Assembly (NCBI RefSeq): GCF_001419745.1
Contig: NZ_LIRJ01000080.1
Coordinates: 1 to 63,199 of the forward strand
Length of the DNA: 63,199 nt
Origin: Streptomyces silaceus
GTDB lineage: Bacteria > Actinomycetota > Actinomycetes > Streptomycetales > Streptomycetaceae
Direction: 5' to 3'
This document shows positions 50,001 through 58,170 of the stretch, piece by piece. Numbering within the stretch: position 1 is the first letter of the stretch; every line of letters starts with the position of its first letter. Below the pieces are notes generated by a model. The model was not told the DNA's origin, made no database searches, and saw only the letters and a program-made list of their open reading frames with translations. Position numbers and translations under genes: made by a program.

Positions 50001-50830
50001 CCCGGGCCGACCTGCCGTCCGTACCGCAGAACCAGCAGGGCCAGCAGGGCCGGCAGCAGGACCAGGCCGGTGGGCTCGCGCCGCAGGGCGGCCGGGAGAA
50101 CCCCGACTACACCGTGCCGCGTCCGCCGGCCCCCCGCCGCGACCAGGGCGAGCCCCACCCGGGCATCCCCCAGCAGCCGCAGCAGGCCGACCGGCCCGCG
50201 GAGCCCGAGGACCTGCTCCCCGCCGCCGGTCCCGGCGACGGGCGCACGCCGCTGTACGACACGCTGGAGACCAACTGGTTCCAGCAGCAGCAGAACCAGC
50301 AGGCGGCCCAGCCGGAGCAGCAGGCGCCCCAGCGGCAGGCCCAGCAGTACGACCAGCAGCACGACCAGCAGGCCGCGCCGCAGGAGCCGCAGGGCCACCA
50401 GGCCCCCGAGGCCGCGCCGCGCCGCGCCCCCGAGCCGCCGCGCCGTCCGCTCCCCTCGCGCGGCCAGCGCCAGGAGCCGGCCGCCGCGCCCGCGGGCCCC
50501 GGCGGCGACACCGGCACCAACGGCGGCAACACGCCGAGTGCCTGGCGCACCTCCCCCAACGACGAGCTGGGCCGCCAGGCCGAGCGCGTCCGGCAGCCGT
50601 CCGCGGGCGGCGTCACCACATCCGGACTGCCGCGTCGCGTCCCGCGGGCCAATCTGGTCGCGGGCACGGCCCAGCAGCAGCAGGACAGCACAGGTCCGCA
50701 GGTCTCGCGTGCGCCCGACGACGTACGCGGCCGGCTGACGAATCTCCGTCGGGGCATCCAGCAGGGTCGCCAGGCCGGTACCGGCCAGACCGGCAATTTC
50801 CCTCGCCCCACTCACCAGCAGGAGCGTTAG
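47051..50830 (+). CDS. cvnA1: CvnA1-type nitrate/nitrite-sensor-like histidine kinase of conservon 1
   Basis: A 1259-residue membrane protein from a GTG at 47051. There is a membrane helix at about 86-103 after a disordered basic N-terminus, an extracellular NIT-type helical sensor domain (about 105-395), and a second membrane helix at about 398-420. A HAMP region follows, then a kinase-like region with LDHLATRMRRNGENLLVL, and an ATPase domain with the N box HLLAELLENATSFSSP (about 603-618) and GMGLF-type segment RRMGLFVVGRLSQRHGI. From about residue 716 onward it is a Gly-, Pro- and Gln-rich tail ending in a conserved block (SGLPRRVPRANLV, VRGRLTNLRRGIQQGR). The start shares the AGAGGTTG leader with cvnA2. 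Confidence 0.9.
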   Translation: MQGRFKRDGTGSPQARQGRGDAAAEPERGGTDRGSSPQHAQNPGPGTPGDSGPQGAAAKGKGAAGAKTPTGPGSRIALRNWRISTRLVSLLALPVITATSLGALRINSSMDEIQQLDNMKLLTDMTKQATELAVALQEERDKSAGPLAHGAKASDYTVKGARDKTDRVYRNFLQGTQDLNDTDGEKGLLGVRHSAVQITQQLQGINKVRKDAFKDSKSTSQTVEAYSQLVEQLLALSQDMAQATSNPDMIQRTRALAAFSSAKEYASVQRAIIAAALPPNDSEYGKISETDRTFGLSANDKERSQLQTFSKIYAGNAEELTQPIDGGNSGIKAANEYAKRVLEQEGGIKLQEKRSYKDWIDADTTKIDAMSKIELTLLGEMEQKARELRNESEQSAILNGALILLVLGVSLVGAFVVARSMIRSLRRLQDTATKVAQDRLPELVKQLSESDPQDVDTSVESVGVHSRDEIGQVAAAFDDVHREAVRLAAEQALLRGNVNAMFTNLSRRSQGLIQRQLSLISELESREADPDQLSSLFKLDHLATRMRRNGENLLVLAGEEPGRRWTRPVPLVDVLRAAASEVEQYERIELSAVPATEVAGRVVNDLVHLLAELLENATSFSSPQTKVKVTGHALPDGRVLIEIHDTGIGLSPEDLAAINERLASPPTVDVSVSRRMGLFVVGRLSQRHGIRIQLRPSDSGGTTALVMLPVDVAQGGKKAPGKPGAPAPTGGPAAAQAAAGAAAARRGAGAGNGGPSLGGPGLAGGPGRGGPALGGGPAAGGQGGPGRLGAAAPRQQVAGSGPRAALPARDTGQQRPQQGAPQGQQGPGQGQQPPAPQSGLGGNASQPPVPQQRTNAMNPPADAGDQGRRPQLPPRGGPRAELPGGNPQPRVPSWSDENAQPQVSREPFDAPRGHEEHESTGQFAQPTAGADDRQGPGSTAEFARPDFNAPPPGLPSRDTDSSGSTGQFVRSDVFGGQSGPQQSPRADLPSVPQNQQGQQGRQQDQAGGLAPQGGRENPDYTVPRPPAPRRDQGEPHPGIPQQPQQADRPAEPEDLLPAAGPGDGRTPLYDTLETNWFQQQQNQQAAQPEQQAPQRQAQQYDQQHDQQAAPQEPQGHQAPEAAPRRAPEPPRRPLPSRGQRQEPAAAPAGPGGDTGTNGGNTPSAWRTSPNDELGRQAERVRQPSAGGVTTSGLPRRVPRANLVAGTAQQQQDSTGPQVSRAPDDVRGRLTNLRRGIQQGRQAGTGQTGNFPRPTHQQER

Positions 50831-51253
50831 TTGAGTCCGATGAGCCAGGCGGCACAGAATCTGAACTGGTTGATCACCAACTTCGTGGACAACACCCCCG
50901 GGGTGTCCCACACGGTCGTGGTCTCCGCCGACGGCCTCCTTCTGGCCATGTCGGAGGGCTTCCCGCGCGACCGCGCCGACCAGCTCGCCGCGGTCGCCTC
51001 CGGGCTGACCTCGCTGACCGCCGGTGCCTCCCGGATCTTCGAGGGCGGCTCCGTGACCCAGACGGTGGTGGAGATGGAGCGGGGGTTCCTCTTCATCATG
51101 TCCGTCTCGGACGGCTCGTCCCTGGCCGTGCTCGCGCACCCCGAGTGCGACATCGGCCTCGTCGGGTACGAGATGGCGCTCCTCGTCGACCGCGCGGGCG
51201 CCGTCCTCACCCCGGACCTCCGCGCCGAGCTCCAGGGCAGCCTGCTCCACTAG
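50831..51253 (+). CDS. cvnB1: CvnB1 roadblock/LC7-domain protein
   Basis: A 140-residue roadblock/LC7 protein beginning at a TTG directly after the cvnA1 stop, six bases from an AGGAG. It covers MSQAAQNLNWLITNFVDNTPG, VVSADGLLLAMSEGFPRDRADQLAAVASGL and later VGYEMALLVDRAGAVLTPDL. Such proteins regulate small GTPases, here presumably CvnD1. It is almost identical to CvnB2. Confidence 0.9.
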   Translation: MSPMSQAAQNLNWLITNFVDNTPGVSHTVVVSADGLLLAMSEGFPRDRADQLAAVASGLTSLTAGASRIFEGGSVTQTVVEMERGFLFIMSVSDGSSLAVLAHPECDIGLVGYEMALLVDRAGAVLTPDLRAELQGSLLH

Positions 51254-51396
51254 GCCCCGCGCCGGCTTCCAAGCGCTCGCCCCCTCGGCCGCCCCACCGA
51301 CCGAACGTACTGACCAACCGTCCGGCCGCCACACTGCCCCCACCGGCTCTGTCAGACGGCACACGCAGATGACCTGCTGTCCCGCCCGGAGGATCC

Positions 51397-51801
51397 ATGA
51401 CCCCGCCCACCGCCTCTCACAACCCGTACGGCTCTGACGCGTCGTACGGAATGGAGGGCGACCAGCCGCTGGTGCGTCCCTACGCGATGACCGGCGGCCG
51501 GACCCGGCCCCGCTACCAGCTCGCCATCGAGGCGCTGGTGAGCACGACGGCCGACCCGGCCCAGCTGATGGGGCTGCTCCCCGAGCACCAGCGGATCTGC
51601 CACCTGTGCCGCGAGGTCAAGTCGGTGGCCGAGGTCTCGGCGCTCCTTTCGATGCCGCTCGGCGTCGCCCGCATCCTCGTGGCCGACCTGGCCGAGGCCG
51701 GGCTCGTCGCCATCCACCAGCCCGGCGGCGACGAGTCCGCCGGCGGCCAGCCTGACGTGACACTGCTCGAAAGGGTGCTCAGTGGACTTCGAAAGCTCTA
51801 A
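51397..51801 (+). CDS. cvnC1: CvnC1 DUF742 protein
   Basis: A 134-residue DUF742 protein with LVRPYAMTGGRTRPRYQLAIEALV and a winged-helix-like block RICHLCREVKSVAEVSALLS. The N-terminal extension is only about 25 residues, compared with about 85 in CvnC2. It overlaps cvnD1 by 20 bases, and follows cvnB1 after a 143-base gap. Confidence 0.88.
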   Translation: MTPPTASHNPYGSDASYGMEGDQPLVRPYAMTGGRTRPRYQLAIEALVSTTADPAQLMGLLPEHQRICHLCREVKSVAEVSALLSMPLGVARILVADLAEAGLVAIHQPGGDESAGGQPDVTLLERVLSGLRKL

Positions 51802-52366
51802 CGGCTCGGGCGCAGGCCGTTCCACCACCTCCGCGAAGATCGTGGTGGCGGGTGGCTTCGGCGTGGGCAAGACCACGTTCGTCGGAGCGGTCTCCGAGAT
51901 CAACCCGCTGCGCACCGAGGCCGTCATGACGTCCGCGTCCGCGGGCATCGACGACCTCACCCACACCGGGGACAAGACGACGACCACCGTCGCGATGGAT
52001 TTCGGCCGTATCACGCTCGACCAGGATCTGATCCTGTACCTCTTCGGCACGCCCGGTCAGGACCGCTTCTGGTTCATGTGGGACGACCTGGTGCGCGGCG
52101 CGATCGGCGCCGTCGTGCTGGTGGACACCCGCCGTCTCGCCGACTGCTTCCCGGCCGTCGACTACTTCGAGAACAGCGGCCTGCCCTTCGTCATCGCCCT
52201 CAACGGCTTCGACGGCCACCAGCCGTACACGCCCGACGAGGTCCGCGAGGCGCTGCAGATCGGGAGCGGTACGCCGATCATCACGACCGACGCCCGACAC
52301 CGTGCGGACGCAAAGAGTGGCCTGATCACGCTGGTCGAGCACGCACTGATGGCACGTCTCAAGTAG
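51782..52366 (+). CDS. cvnD1: CvnD1 small GTPase-like protein
   Basis: A 194-residue GTP-binding protein. The G1 loop GGFGVGKTT is intact; the second acidic loop TPGQDRFWF corresponds to the DxxGQ-type G3. At the usual NKxD position it reads NGFDG, so nucleotide specificity may differ. MASs-type proteins of this family form a heterotetramer-like signalling set with CvnA-C. It overlaps cvnC1. Confidence 0.9.
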   Translation: MDFESSNGSGAGRSTTSAKIVVAGGFGVGKTTFVGAVSEINPLRTEAVMTSASAGIDDLTHTGDKTTTTVAMDFGRITLDQDLILYLFGTPGQDRFWFMWDDLVRGAIGAVVLVDTRRLADCFPAVDYFENSGLPFVIALNGFDGHQPYTPDEVREALQIGSGTPIITTDARHRADAKSGLITLVEHALMARLK

Positions 52367-52396
52367 GCGGGGCCATACGGCAGTTGCCGTAGATCG

Positions 52397-52437
52397 CACG
52401 GAGCGGCCTGTGTCCTTTGACACGGCCGCCCTCCGTG
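52397..52437 (+). terminator. Hairpin after cvnD1
   Basis: CACGGAG (52397-52403) pairs with CTCCGTG (52431-52437), with an inner GTGTC/GACAC and GGCC pairing. It is the first of two hairpins closing conservon 1. Confidence 0.65.
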
Positions 52438-52511
52438 TTCATAACGTTTCGACAGAGAATTGCCCGGTGACCGCCACACATCGCGGTCACCTGGTGCCGC
52501 TGTGCGCACAA

Positions 52512-52535
52512 GAGCCCCGCCTTTTGGCGGGGCTC
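52512..52535 (+). terminator. Second terminator after conservon 1
   Basis: GAGCCCCGCC-TTTT-GGCGGGGCTC is a perfect 10-bp stem (52512-52521, 52526-52535) followed by a weak T-rich stretch. The rest of 52367-52705, about 340 bases, holds no gene; it carries the promoter and leader of cvnA2, including a CCGCTTCC/GGAAGAGCGG pair near 52581-52606. Confidence 0.8.
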
Positions 52536-52705
52536 GCTCTTTATGACCGATTTATCTGAGGCTTACACCACTTGGCAGTTCCGCTTCCCACTGTTTGGAA
52601 GAGCGGCCCCTGACGTGCTGGAATGCGCTGAACTGCCCAGTAGCACGGGCCTTGGAGACGACAGCGGCACGAGTGGTGTGCCGCCGCCGAGAGGTTGTTG
52701 GTCGA

Positions 52706-55700
52706 GTGAGGCGAAGCAAGCCGAGCCCCGCGGCACCCCCCACCAGCGGGGATGCGCGGGGCAACTTCACCCCGCCGCCGCGCGCAGCGGCGTCCCCCGT
52801 TGACGTCGCCGCCGCTTCCGGCCCCGAGCCCCAGGCTCCCTCCGGCGGACGGATGTCCCCGCGCAACTGGCGTGTGCCCACCCGGCTGAACGCGATCCTG
52901 CTCATACCCGTGCTCGTCGGCCTCGTCATGGGCGGCTTCCAGGTCAAGGGCTCCATCGACACCTGGACCCAGGCGCAGGACGCCGAGAACACCGCCCGCC
53001 TGGTGCGGGCCTCCCTCGACTACGGCAACCGCCTCATCGAGGAGCGCGACATCTCCGCCGCCCCGCTCCTGAGCGGCGACCGGGACAACGACGCCGTGGT
53101 CAAGGCCCGCAAGGCCACCGACGCGGCCGCCGCCGAGTTCAAGGCGGCCACCGAGAAGATGCCGGACAAGGAAGGCCTCAAGCGTCGCCTCGACGCCTTC
53201 CACAAGGTGGAGCCGCACCTGGCCCCGCTGCGGCAGAACGCCTACACCACCAAGCTCAGCGGCGTGCGGACCGAAGAGGGCTACGTCGCCATCCAGCACC
53301 CCCTGATGGAGTTCGCCAACGAGCTCGGTCTGGGCACCGGCAACATCACCAGCTATGGCCGTACCGTCTACGCGATCTCGCTCTCCAAGGCCGCGCTGTC
53401 GCTGGAGCGGTCCATCGGCACGCATCTGCTGGTCAAGCCCGGTCCCGGCACCGGCTCGCTGACGCTGCAGCGCACCTCGTTCGCCTCGTACGCCTACCTC
53501 GAGCGCATCGCCATCGAGGAGTACACCGGCGGTGGCACGGCCGAGGACGTCGCCAAGCTGGAGCAGGCCAAGAAGGACCTGACGGCCGCCGGCGAGAAGC
53601 AGGCCAAGGAGGCCGCGGCCGCCGCGAAGGCCCAGGGCAAGACCTTCGTCCCGCCGCCCACGCAGGACAAGATGGTCACCGCCATCGCCACGCTGGAGAG
53701 CACCCAGCCGAGCGCGCGCGTCGAGCTCGCCGACAAGGGCATCACCCGCGAGGCCTGGTGGGCGACGACCACCGCCAAGTTCGACGCCTACCGCACCATC
53801 GAGTCGGACCTCGCCGACAAGGCCGTGGACGAGGCCTCGGACATCGCGGCCAACGCCCAGCGCAACGCCTACATCACCGGCGCCATCGTGGTCCTCGCGC
53901 TGCTCGCCGCCTTCCTCCTGGCCGGGCTCATGGCCCGCCAGATGTCCCGCTCGATGCGCCAGCTGCGCACCGCCGCCTTCGGCATCGCCGAGCAGCGCCT
54001 GCCGATGCTGGTCGACCAGCTCTCGCGCACCGACCCGGGCCGCGTCGACACCCGTGTGCAGCCCATCCCGATCAGCTCCACGGACGAGATCGGCGAGGTC
54101 GCCCGCGCCTTCGACCAGGTGCACCGCGAGGCCGTGCGGCTCGCCGCCGAGCAGGCGCTGCTCCGCGGCAACATCAACGCGATCTTCACCAACCTCTCGC
54201 GCCGCAACCAGTCGCTGATCGAGGGCCAGTTGACCCTGATCACCGACCTGGAGAACAACGAGGCCGACCCGGACCAGCTGGAGAACCTCTTCCGCCTGGA
54301 CCACCTGGCGACCCGTATGCGCCGCAACGGCGAGAACCTCCTCGTGCTGTCCGGCGAGGAGCCGGGCCGCCGCTGGGACCAGCCGGTGCCGCTGGTCGAC
54401 GTGCTCCGCGCCGCCTCCTCCGAGGTGGAGCAGTACGAGCGCATCGAGCTGGAGGGCGTGCCGGAGGCCGAGATCCACGGCCTGGCCGTGACCGACCTCG
54501 TGCACCTGCTCGCCGAGCTCCTGGAGAACGCCACCTCGTTCTCCTCGCCGCAGACCAAGGTCCGCGTCACCGCGACCCGGCTGCCCGACGGCCGCATCAT
54601 GGTCGAGATCCACGACAAGGGCATCGGCCTCACCGCCGAGGACTTCGCGGACATCAACCACAAGCTGGCCAACCCGCCGACCGTGGACGCCGCGATCTCG
54701 CAGCGCATGGGCCTGTTCGTGGTCGGCCGGCTCTCCGACCGGCACGGCATCCGCGTCCAGCTGCGCCCCTCGGGCGAGCAGGCGGGCACGACGTCGCTGG
54801 TCATGCTGCCGGACGGGATCACGCACGGCGGCGGTGGCGACCACGCCCCGAACGACCCCGAGTTCACCGTCTCCTCGATCATCCCGGAGCAGCAGGTCCA
54901 GGAGGTCGAGCAGCTGCGCACGGCCGCCGAGCTGGGCTTCGACGACAGCCGCTACCACGGCGACGCCGCCGAGGCGCCCGAGCAACTCGACCCGGTGGGC
55001 CGCTCGTTGATGCGCGAGGAGCGCCGCGCGGCCCTGGAGGCCCAGGCGCAGCAGCCCGGCGGCGACCGCCCGCTGTTCCGCGACGAGGTCGAGCCGCGCC
55101 CCCAGGCGCCCCAGCAGGGTGCGTACGAGCCGCAGGCGCCGGTGTACGAGGAGCCGCGGGCCGCGTACGACGAGCCGCAGGCGTCGTACGACCAGACCGG
55201 CCGGATCGGGCAGGTCGGTCAGCTCGGCCAGGACAACCAGGCCGGTCAGGGCTACGAGGGCGACCCGTACGCGACCGGTCAGTACGCGAACGCGCAGTAC
55301 ACCGAGGGCGGTTACGGCAACGAGCAGTACGCCCCCGAGCAGCAGTACTACCCGGCCCAGGACAGCTACCAGGACCCGCAGATCGCGTATCCGGAGCGTT
55401 CCCAGCAGGACGACTGGCCCAGCGGTGACGGCTACCGGCCCGAGTACGGGCAGGAAGCGGAATCTGGTCCGGCGGCCCACGCGCCCGACGCCGAGCGCGT
55501 AGGCTTCGACCGTCCAGGACCGACTCCGTCCGTCGTCCACGAGATGACCGACGCGGGCCTCCCCCGCAGGGGCTCCTCCGCCGCGAACGGGAACGGGAAC
55601 GCCGCCCCCGCCGCGGACGAGGGCCAGGGCGACGAGCCGTGGCGTTCGTCCAACGACGAGCGCTGGCAGCGGGCGGAGCGCCTGAAGGAGCCCAAGGCGG

Positions 55701-55927
55701 GCGGGGTCACCTCGTCCGGGCTCCCGCGGCGGGTGCCCAAGGCCAATCTGGTCGAGGGCACGGCGGAACAGACCCCGCAGGGCGGCCCCCAGGTCTCCCG
55801 CGACCCCGAGGACGTACGGGGCAGGCTGAGCAACCTGCGCCGCGGCGTCCAGCGGGGACGCAGCGCAGGAAGTGACACGAATGGCCAGGGCTTCAGCCCT
55901 GATAGCACCTACAACCAGGAGCGTTAG
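52706..55927 (+). CDS. cvnA2: CvnA2-type sensor-kinase-like protein of conservon 2
   Basis: A 1073-residue protein from a GTG at 52706, ten bases after GAGAGG as in cvnA1. Membrane helices at about 54-80 and 386-408 flank an extracellular sensor domain that differs clearly from that of CvnA1. The kinase-like part is closely similar (FTNLSRRNQSLIEGQLTLI, RIDH-type LDHLATRMRRNGENLLVL, N box HLLAELLENATSFSSP). From about residue 706 a Gln-, Glu- and Tyr-rich tail follows, ending in GGVTSSGLPRRVPKANLVEG and VRGRLSNLRRGVQRGR. Confidence 0.9.
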   Translation: MRRSKPSPAAPPTSGDARGNFTPPPRAAASPVDVAAASGPEPQAPSGGRMSPRNWRVPTRLNAILLIPVLVGLVMGGFQVKGSIDTWTQAQDAENTARLVRASLDYGNRLIEERDISAAPLLSGDRDNDAVVKARKATDAAAAEFKAATEKMPDKEGLKRRLDAFHKVEPHLAPLRQNAYTTKLSGVRTEEGYVAIQHPLMEFANELGLGTGNITSYGRTVYAISLSKAALSLERSIGTHLLVKPGPGTGSLTLQRTSFASYAYLERIAIEEYTGGGTAEDVAKLEQAKKDLTAAGEKQAKEAAAAAKAQGKTFVPPPTQDKMVTAIATLESTQPSARVELADKGITREAWWATTTAKFDAYRTIESDLADKAVDEASDIAANAQRNAYITGAIVVLALLAAFLLAGLMARQMSRSMRQLRTAAFGIAEQRLPMLVDQLSRTDPGRVDTRVQPIPISSTDEIGEVARAFDQVHREAVRLAAEQALLRGNINAIFTNLSRRNQSLIEGQLTLITDLENNEADPDQLENLFRLDHLATRMRRNGENLLVLSGEEPGRRWDQPVPLVDVLRAASSEVEQYERIELEGVPEAEIHGLAVTDLVHLLAELLENATSFSSPQTKVRVTATRLPDGRIMVEIHDKGIGLTAEDFADINHKLANPPTVDAAISQRMGLFVVGRLSDRHGIRVQLRPSGEQAGTTSLVMLPDGITHGGGGDHAPNDPEFTVSSIIPEQQVQEVEQLRTAAELGFDDSRYHGDAAEAPEQLDPVGRSLMREERRAALEAQAQQPGGDRPLFRDEVEPRPQAPQQGAYEPQAPVYEEPRAAYDEPQASYDQTGRIGQVGQLGQDNQAGQGYEGDPYATGQYANAQYTEGGYGNEQYAPEQQYYPAQDSYQDPQIAYPERSQQDDWPSGDGYRPEYGQEAESGPAAHAPDAERVGFDRPGPTPSVVHEMTDAGLPRRGSSAANGNGNAAPAADEGQGDEPWRSSNDERWQRAERLKEPKAGGVTSSGLPRRVPKANLVEGTAEQTPQGGPQVSRDPEDVRGRLSNLRRGVQRGRSAGSDTNGQGFSPDSTYNQER

Positions 55928-55928
55928 T

Positions 55929-56351
55929 GTGAGCCCGATGAGCCAGGCGGCGCAGAACCTGAACTGGTTGATCACCAACTTCGTGGACAACACCCCCGGG
56001 GTGTCCCACACGGTGGTGGTCTCCGCCGACGGACTCCTTCTGGCGATGTCCGAAGGCTTCCCCCGCGACCGTGCCGACCAGCTCGCGGCCGTCGCCTCGG
56101 GTCTGACCTCGCTGACCGCCGGGGCCTCCCGGATCTTCGAGGGCGGCTCCGTGACCCAGACCGTTGTGGAGATGGAGCGAGGATTTCTCTTCATCATGTC
56201 CATCTCCGACGGCTCCTCGCTCGCCGTTCTCGCCCACCCGGATGCGGACATCGGTCTCATTGGGTACGAGATGGCACTTCTTGTGGACCGCGCGGGCACA
56301 GTTCTCACTCCGGACCTGCGCGCAGAGCTCCAGGGGAGCCTTCTCAACTAA
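55929..56351 (+). CDS. cvnB2: CvnB2 roadblock/LC7-domain protein
   Basis: A 140-residue roadblock protein nearly identical to CvnB1; the GTG at 55929 sits right after the cvnA2 stop. Same gene order and spacing pattern as conservon 1. Confidence 0.9.
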   Translation: MSPMSQAAQNLNWLITNFVDNTPGVSHTVVVSADGLLLAMSEGFPRDRADQLAAVASGLTSLTAGASRIFEGGSVTQTVVEMERGFLFIMSISDGSSLAVLAHPDADIGLIGYEMALLVDRAGTVLTPDLRAELQGSLLN

Positions 56352-56446
56352 CAGACAGCCGGTGCGTTTTCGCGTCCCGGGGCCGTAAGGTTTCGGGACG
56401 CGGCTCCACAGTGATGGTGCCCGGCACAGTTGGAGGAGGAAGCGAC

Positions 56447-57037
56447 GTGGCAACACCCCCAGACGGTTCGTCATCGGCGAACTGGTCCCCTGGTCACGGC
56501 CAGGGCGGCCAGCACGACGGCGGCCCGAACCGGTACAACTTCCCCTCTGCGCCGAGCCACCGCCGTCCGCCGTACGCGCAGCCACAGCAACCCGGGCCGC
56601 GCCCGTACGACCAGGGCTCCCCTGCGCAGGCGCCCCGTATCCAGCCCGTGCAACCCCAGCGACGCGCCCCCGAGCCGGCGCCCGCGGGGTCGGCGAACAA
56701 CCCCCTGGTGCGCCCGTACGCCATGACGGGCGGCCGCACCAGGCCCCGCTACCAGCTCGCCATCGAGGCGCTGGTGCACACCACCGCACAACCGCACCAG
56801 CTGCAGGGCCAGTTGCCCGAGCACCAGCGGATCTGCAACCTGTGCCGCGAGATCAAGTCAGTGGCTGAGATCTCGGCACTGCTCTCCATCCCCCTCGGCG
56901 TCGCCCGGATCCTCGTAGCCGACCTGGCGGAGGCCGGACTCGTCGCCATTCATCAGCCCGGCGGCGACGAGTCCGCCGGCGGCCAGCCAGACGTGACACT
57001 GCTCGAAAGGGTGCTCAGTGGACTTCGCAAGCTCTAG
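56447..57037 (+). CDS. cvnC2: CvnC2 DUF742 protein with a long N-terminal extension
   Basis: A 196-residue DUF742 protein. The GTG at 56447 has GGAGGAGG eight bases upstream. Residues about 1-85 are Pro-, Gln- and Ser-rich and probably disordered; the rest matches CvnC1 (LVRPYAMTGGRTRPRYQLA, RICNLCREIKSVAEISALLS). The end overlaps cvnD2 by 20 bases. A frame start at 56411 is possible but not preferred. Confidence 0.88.
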   Translation: MATPPDGSSSANWSPGHGQGGQHDGGPNRYNFPSAPSHRRPPYAQPQQPGPRPYDQGSPAQAPRIQPVQPQRRAPEPAPAGSANNPLVRPYAMTGGRTRPRYQLAIEALVHTTAQPHQLQGQLPEHQRICNLCREIKSVAEISALLSIPLGVARILVADLAEAGLVAIHQPGGDESAGGQPDVTLLERVLSGLRKL

Positions 57038-57602
57038 CGGCGGAGCAACAGCCCGCTCCACCACCAGCGCGAAAATCGTGGTGGCGGGCGGCTTCGGCGT
57101 GGGCAAGACCACGTTCGTCGGGGCGGTCTCTGAGATCAACCCGCTGCGCACCGAGGCCGTCATGACGTCCGCGTCCGCGGGCATCGACGACCTCACCCAC
57201 ACCGGAGACAAGACCACCACGACGGTGGCCATGGACTTCGGTCGCATCACCCTGGACCAGGACCTGATCCTGTACCTCTTCGGTACGCCCGGTCAGGACC
57301 GCTTCTGGTTCATGTGGGACGACTTGGTCCGTGGCGCCATCGGCGCGGTCGTCCTGGTCGACACGAGGCGGCTCGCCGACTGCTTCCCCGCTGTCGACTA
57401 CTTCGAGAACTCCGGGCTGCCCTTCGTGATCGCCCTCAACGGCTTCGACGGCCACCAGCCGTACACGCCGGACGAGGTCCGCGAGGCGCTGCAGATCGGT
57501 CCGGACACCCCGATCATCACGACCGACGCGCGGCACCGCGCGGATGCGAAGAGCGCGCTGATCACCCTGGTCGAGCACGCCCTGATGGCGCGGCTGCGGT
57601 AG
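57018..57602 (+). CDS. cvnD2: CvnD2 small GTPase-like protein
   Basis: A 194-residue protein almost identical to CvnD1 over its full length apart from about ten residues near the N-terminus (MDFASSSGGATARSTTS). The same GGFGVGKTT, TPGQDRFWF and NGFDG motifs are present. Confidence 0.92.
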   Translation: MDFASSSGGATARSTTSAKIVVAGGFGVGKTTFVGAVSEINPLRTEAVMTSASAGIDDLTHTGDKTTTTVAMDFGRITLDQDLILYLFGTPGQDRFWFMWDDLVRGAIGAVVLVDTRRLADCFPAVDYFENSGLPFVIALNGFDGHQPYTPDEVREALQIGPDTPIITTDARHRADAKSALITLVEHALMARLR

Positions 57603-57635
57603 TACGCGGCACGTCTTCTACCCGTACGCGGATGA

Positions 57636-57663
57636 GGGCCCGCACGCTTCGGCGTGCGGGCCC
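57636..57663. terminator. Terminator after conservon 2
   Basis: GGGCCCGCACGC-TTCG-GCGTGCGGGCCC is a perfect 12-bp stem around a TTCG loop, between cvnD2 and the convergent tautomerase gene. Confidence 0.9.
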
Positions 57664-57666
57664 CTG

Positions 57667-58056
57667 TCAGTTCCGGCGGTAGTGCTCGAACTGGGTGATG
57701 CCCTGGTAGCCGTAGCTCTCGGGGTGCAGTTCGTGCAGGGCGACGCCGCCGCGGGCGAGCGGGCCGAGGAGGCCCGTGAGGAACGCGTGGGCCCCGGTGA
57801 TGAACGCCTCCTTCTGCGCGGCGCTGTTGGTGCCCGCGGTGATGCTGACCTCCAGATGCGCGTCACGGCCGCCGTCGGCCAGGGGCTGCCCGCCCACCCA
57901 GTAGCGGTCGGCGGGCACCAGGTCGAGGTGCACGAGGGTGCGCTCGGCGGACTTGCCGAGGGCCGAGACGGCCAGGCGGGTCAGGCCCTCGGCGAGGGCG
58001 CGCCGGGTGTCGGCGGGCAGGTCGGGGTCGGTGACGGTGGCCCTGATGTGGGGCAT
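57667..58056 (-). CDS. Tautomerase-superfamily protein
   Basis: A 129-residue protein starting MPHIRATVTD from an ATG at 58056 with GAGGAG upstream. Pro2 after Met removal is the catalytic base of 4-oxalocrotonate-tautomerase-like enzymes; the rest has the beta-alpha-beta pattern of the family. The substrate is unknown. It is divergent from a LysR regulator, the likely controller. Confidence 0.82.
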   Translation of the reverse strand: MPHIRATVTDPDLPADTRRALAEGLTRLAVSALGKSAERTLVHLDLVPADRYWVGGQPLADGGRDAHLEVSITAGTNSAAQKEAFITGAHAFLTGLLGPLARGGVALHELHPESYGYQGITQFEHYRRN

Positions 58057-58170
58057 GGCTCTCCTCGCGGTCGTCTCCCGGGCCGCCGCTCCGGCGGCCC
58101 GGGGCAACTCTCGCCCCACCTGGCACCATTGATCCAACGCATAGCCGTCATGGAGATATGAGGCCGCCTC

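Noticed and set aside
47048..51364. Very long minus-strand frame opposite cvnA1
   Set aside because: Repeated Leu/Gly/Arg/Val strings, mirror of the Gly/Pro/Gln tail of CvnA1. No start context or domain.
52541..56347. Long minus-strand frame opposite cvnA2 and cvnB2
   Set aside because: Same type of shadow, and the reverse strand has intact conservon genes.
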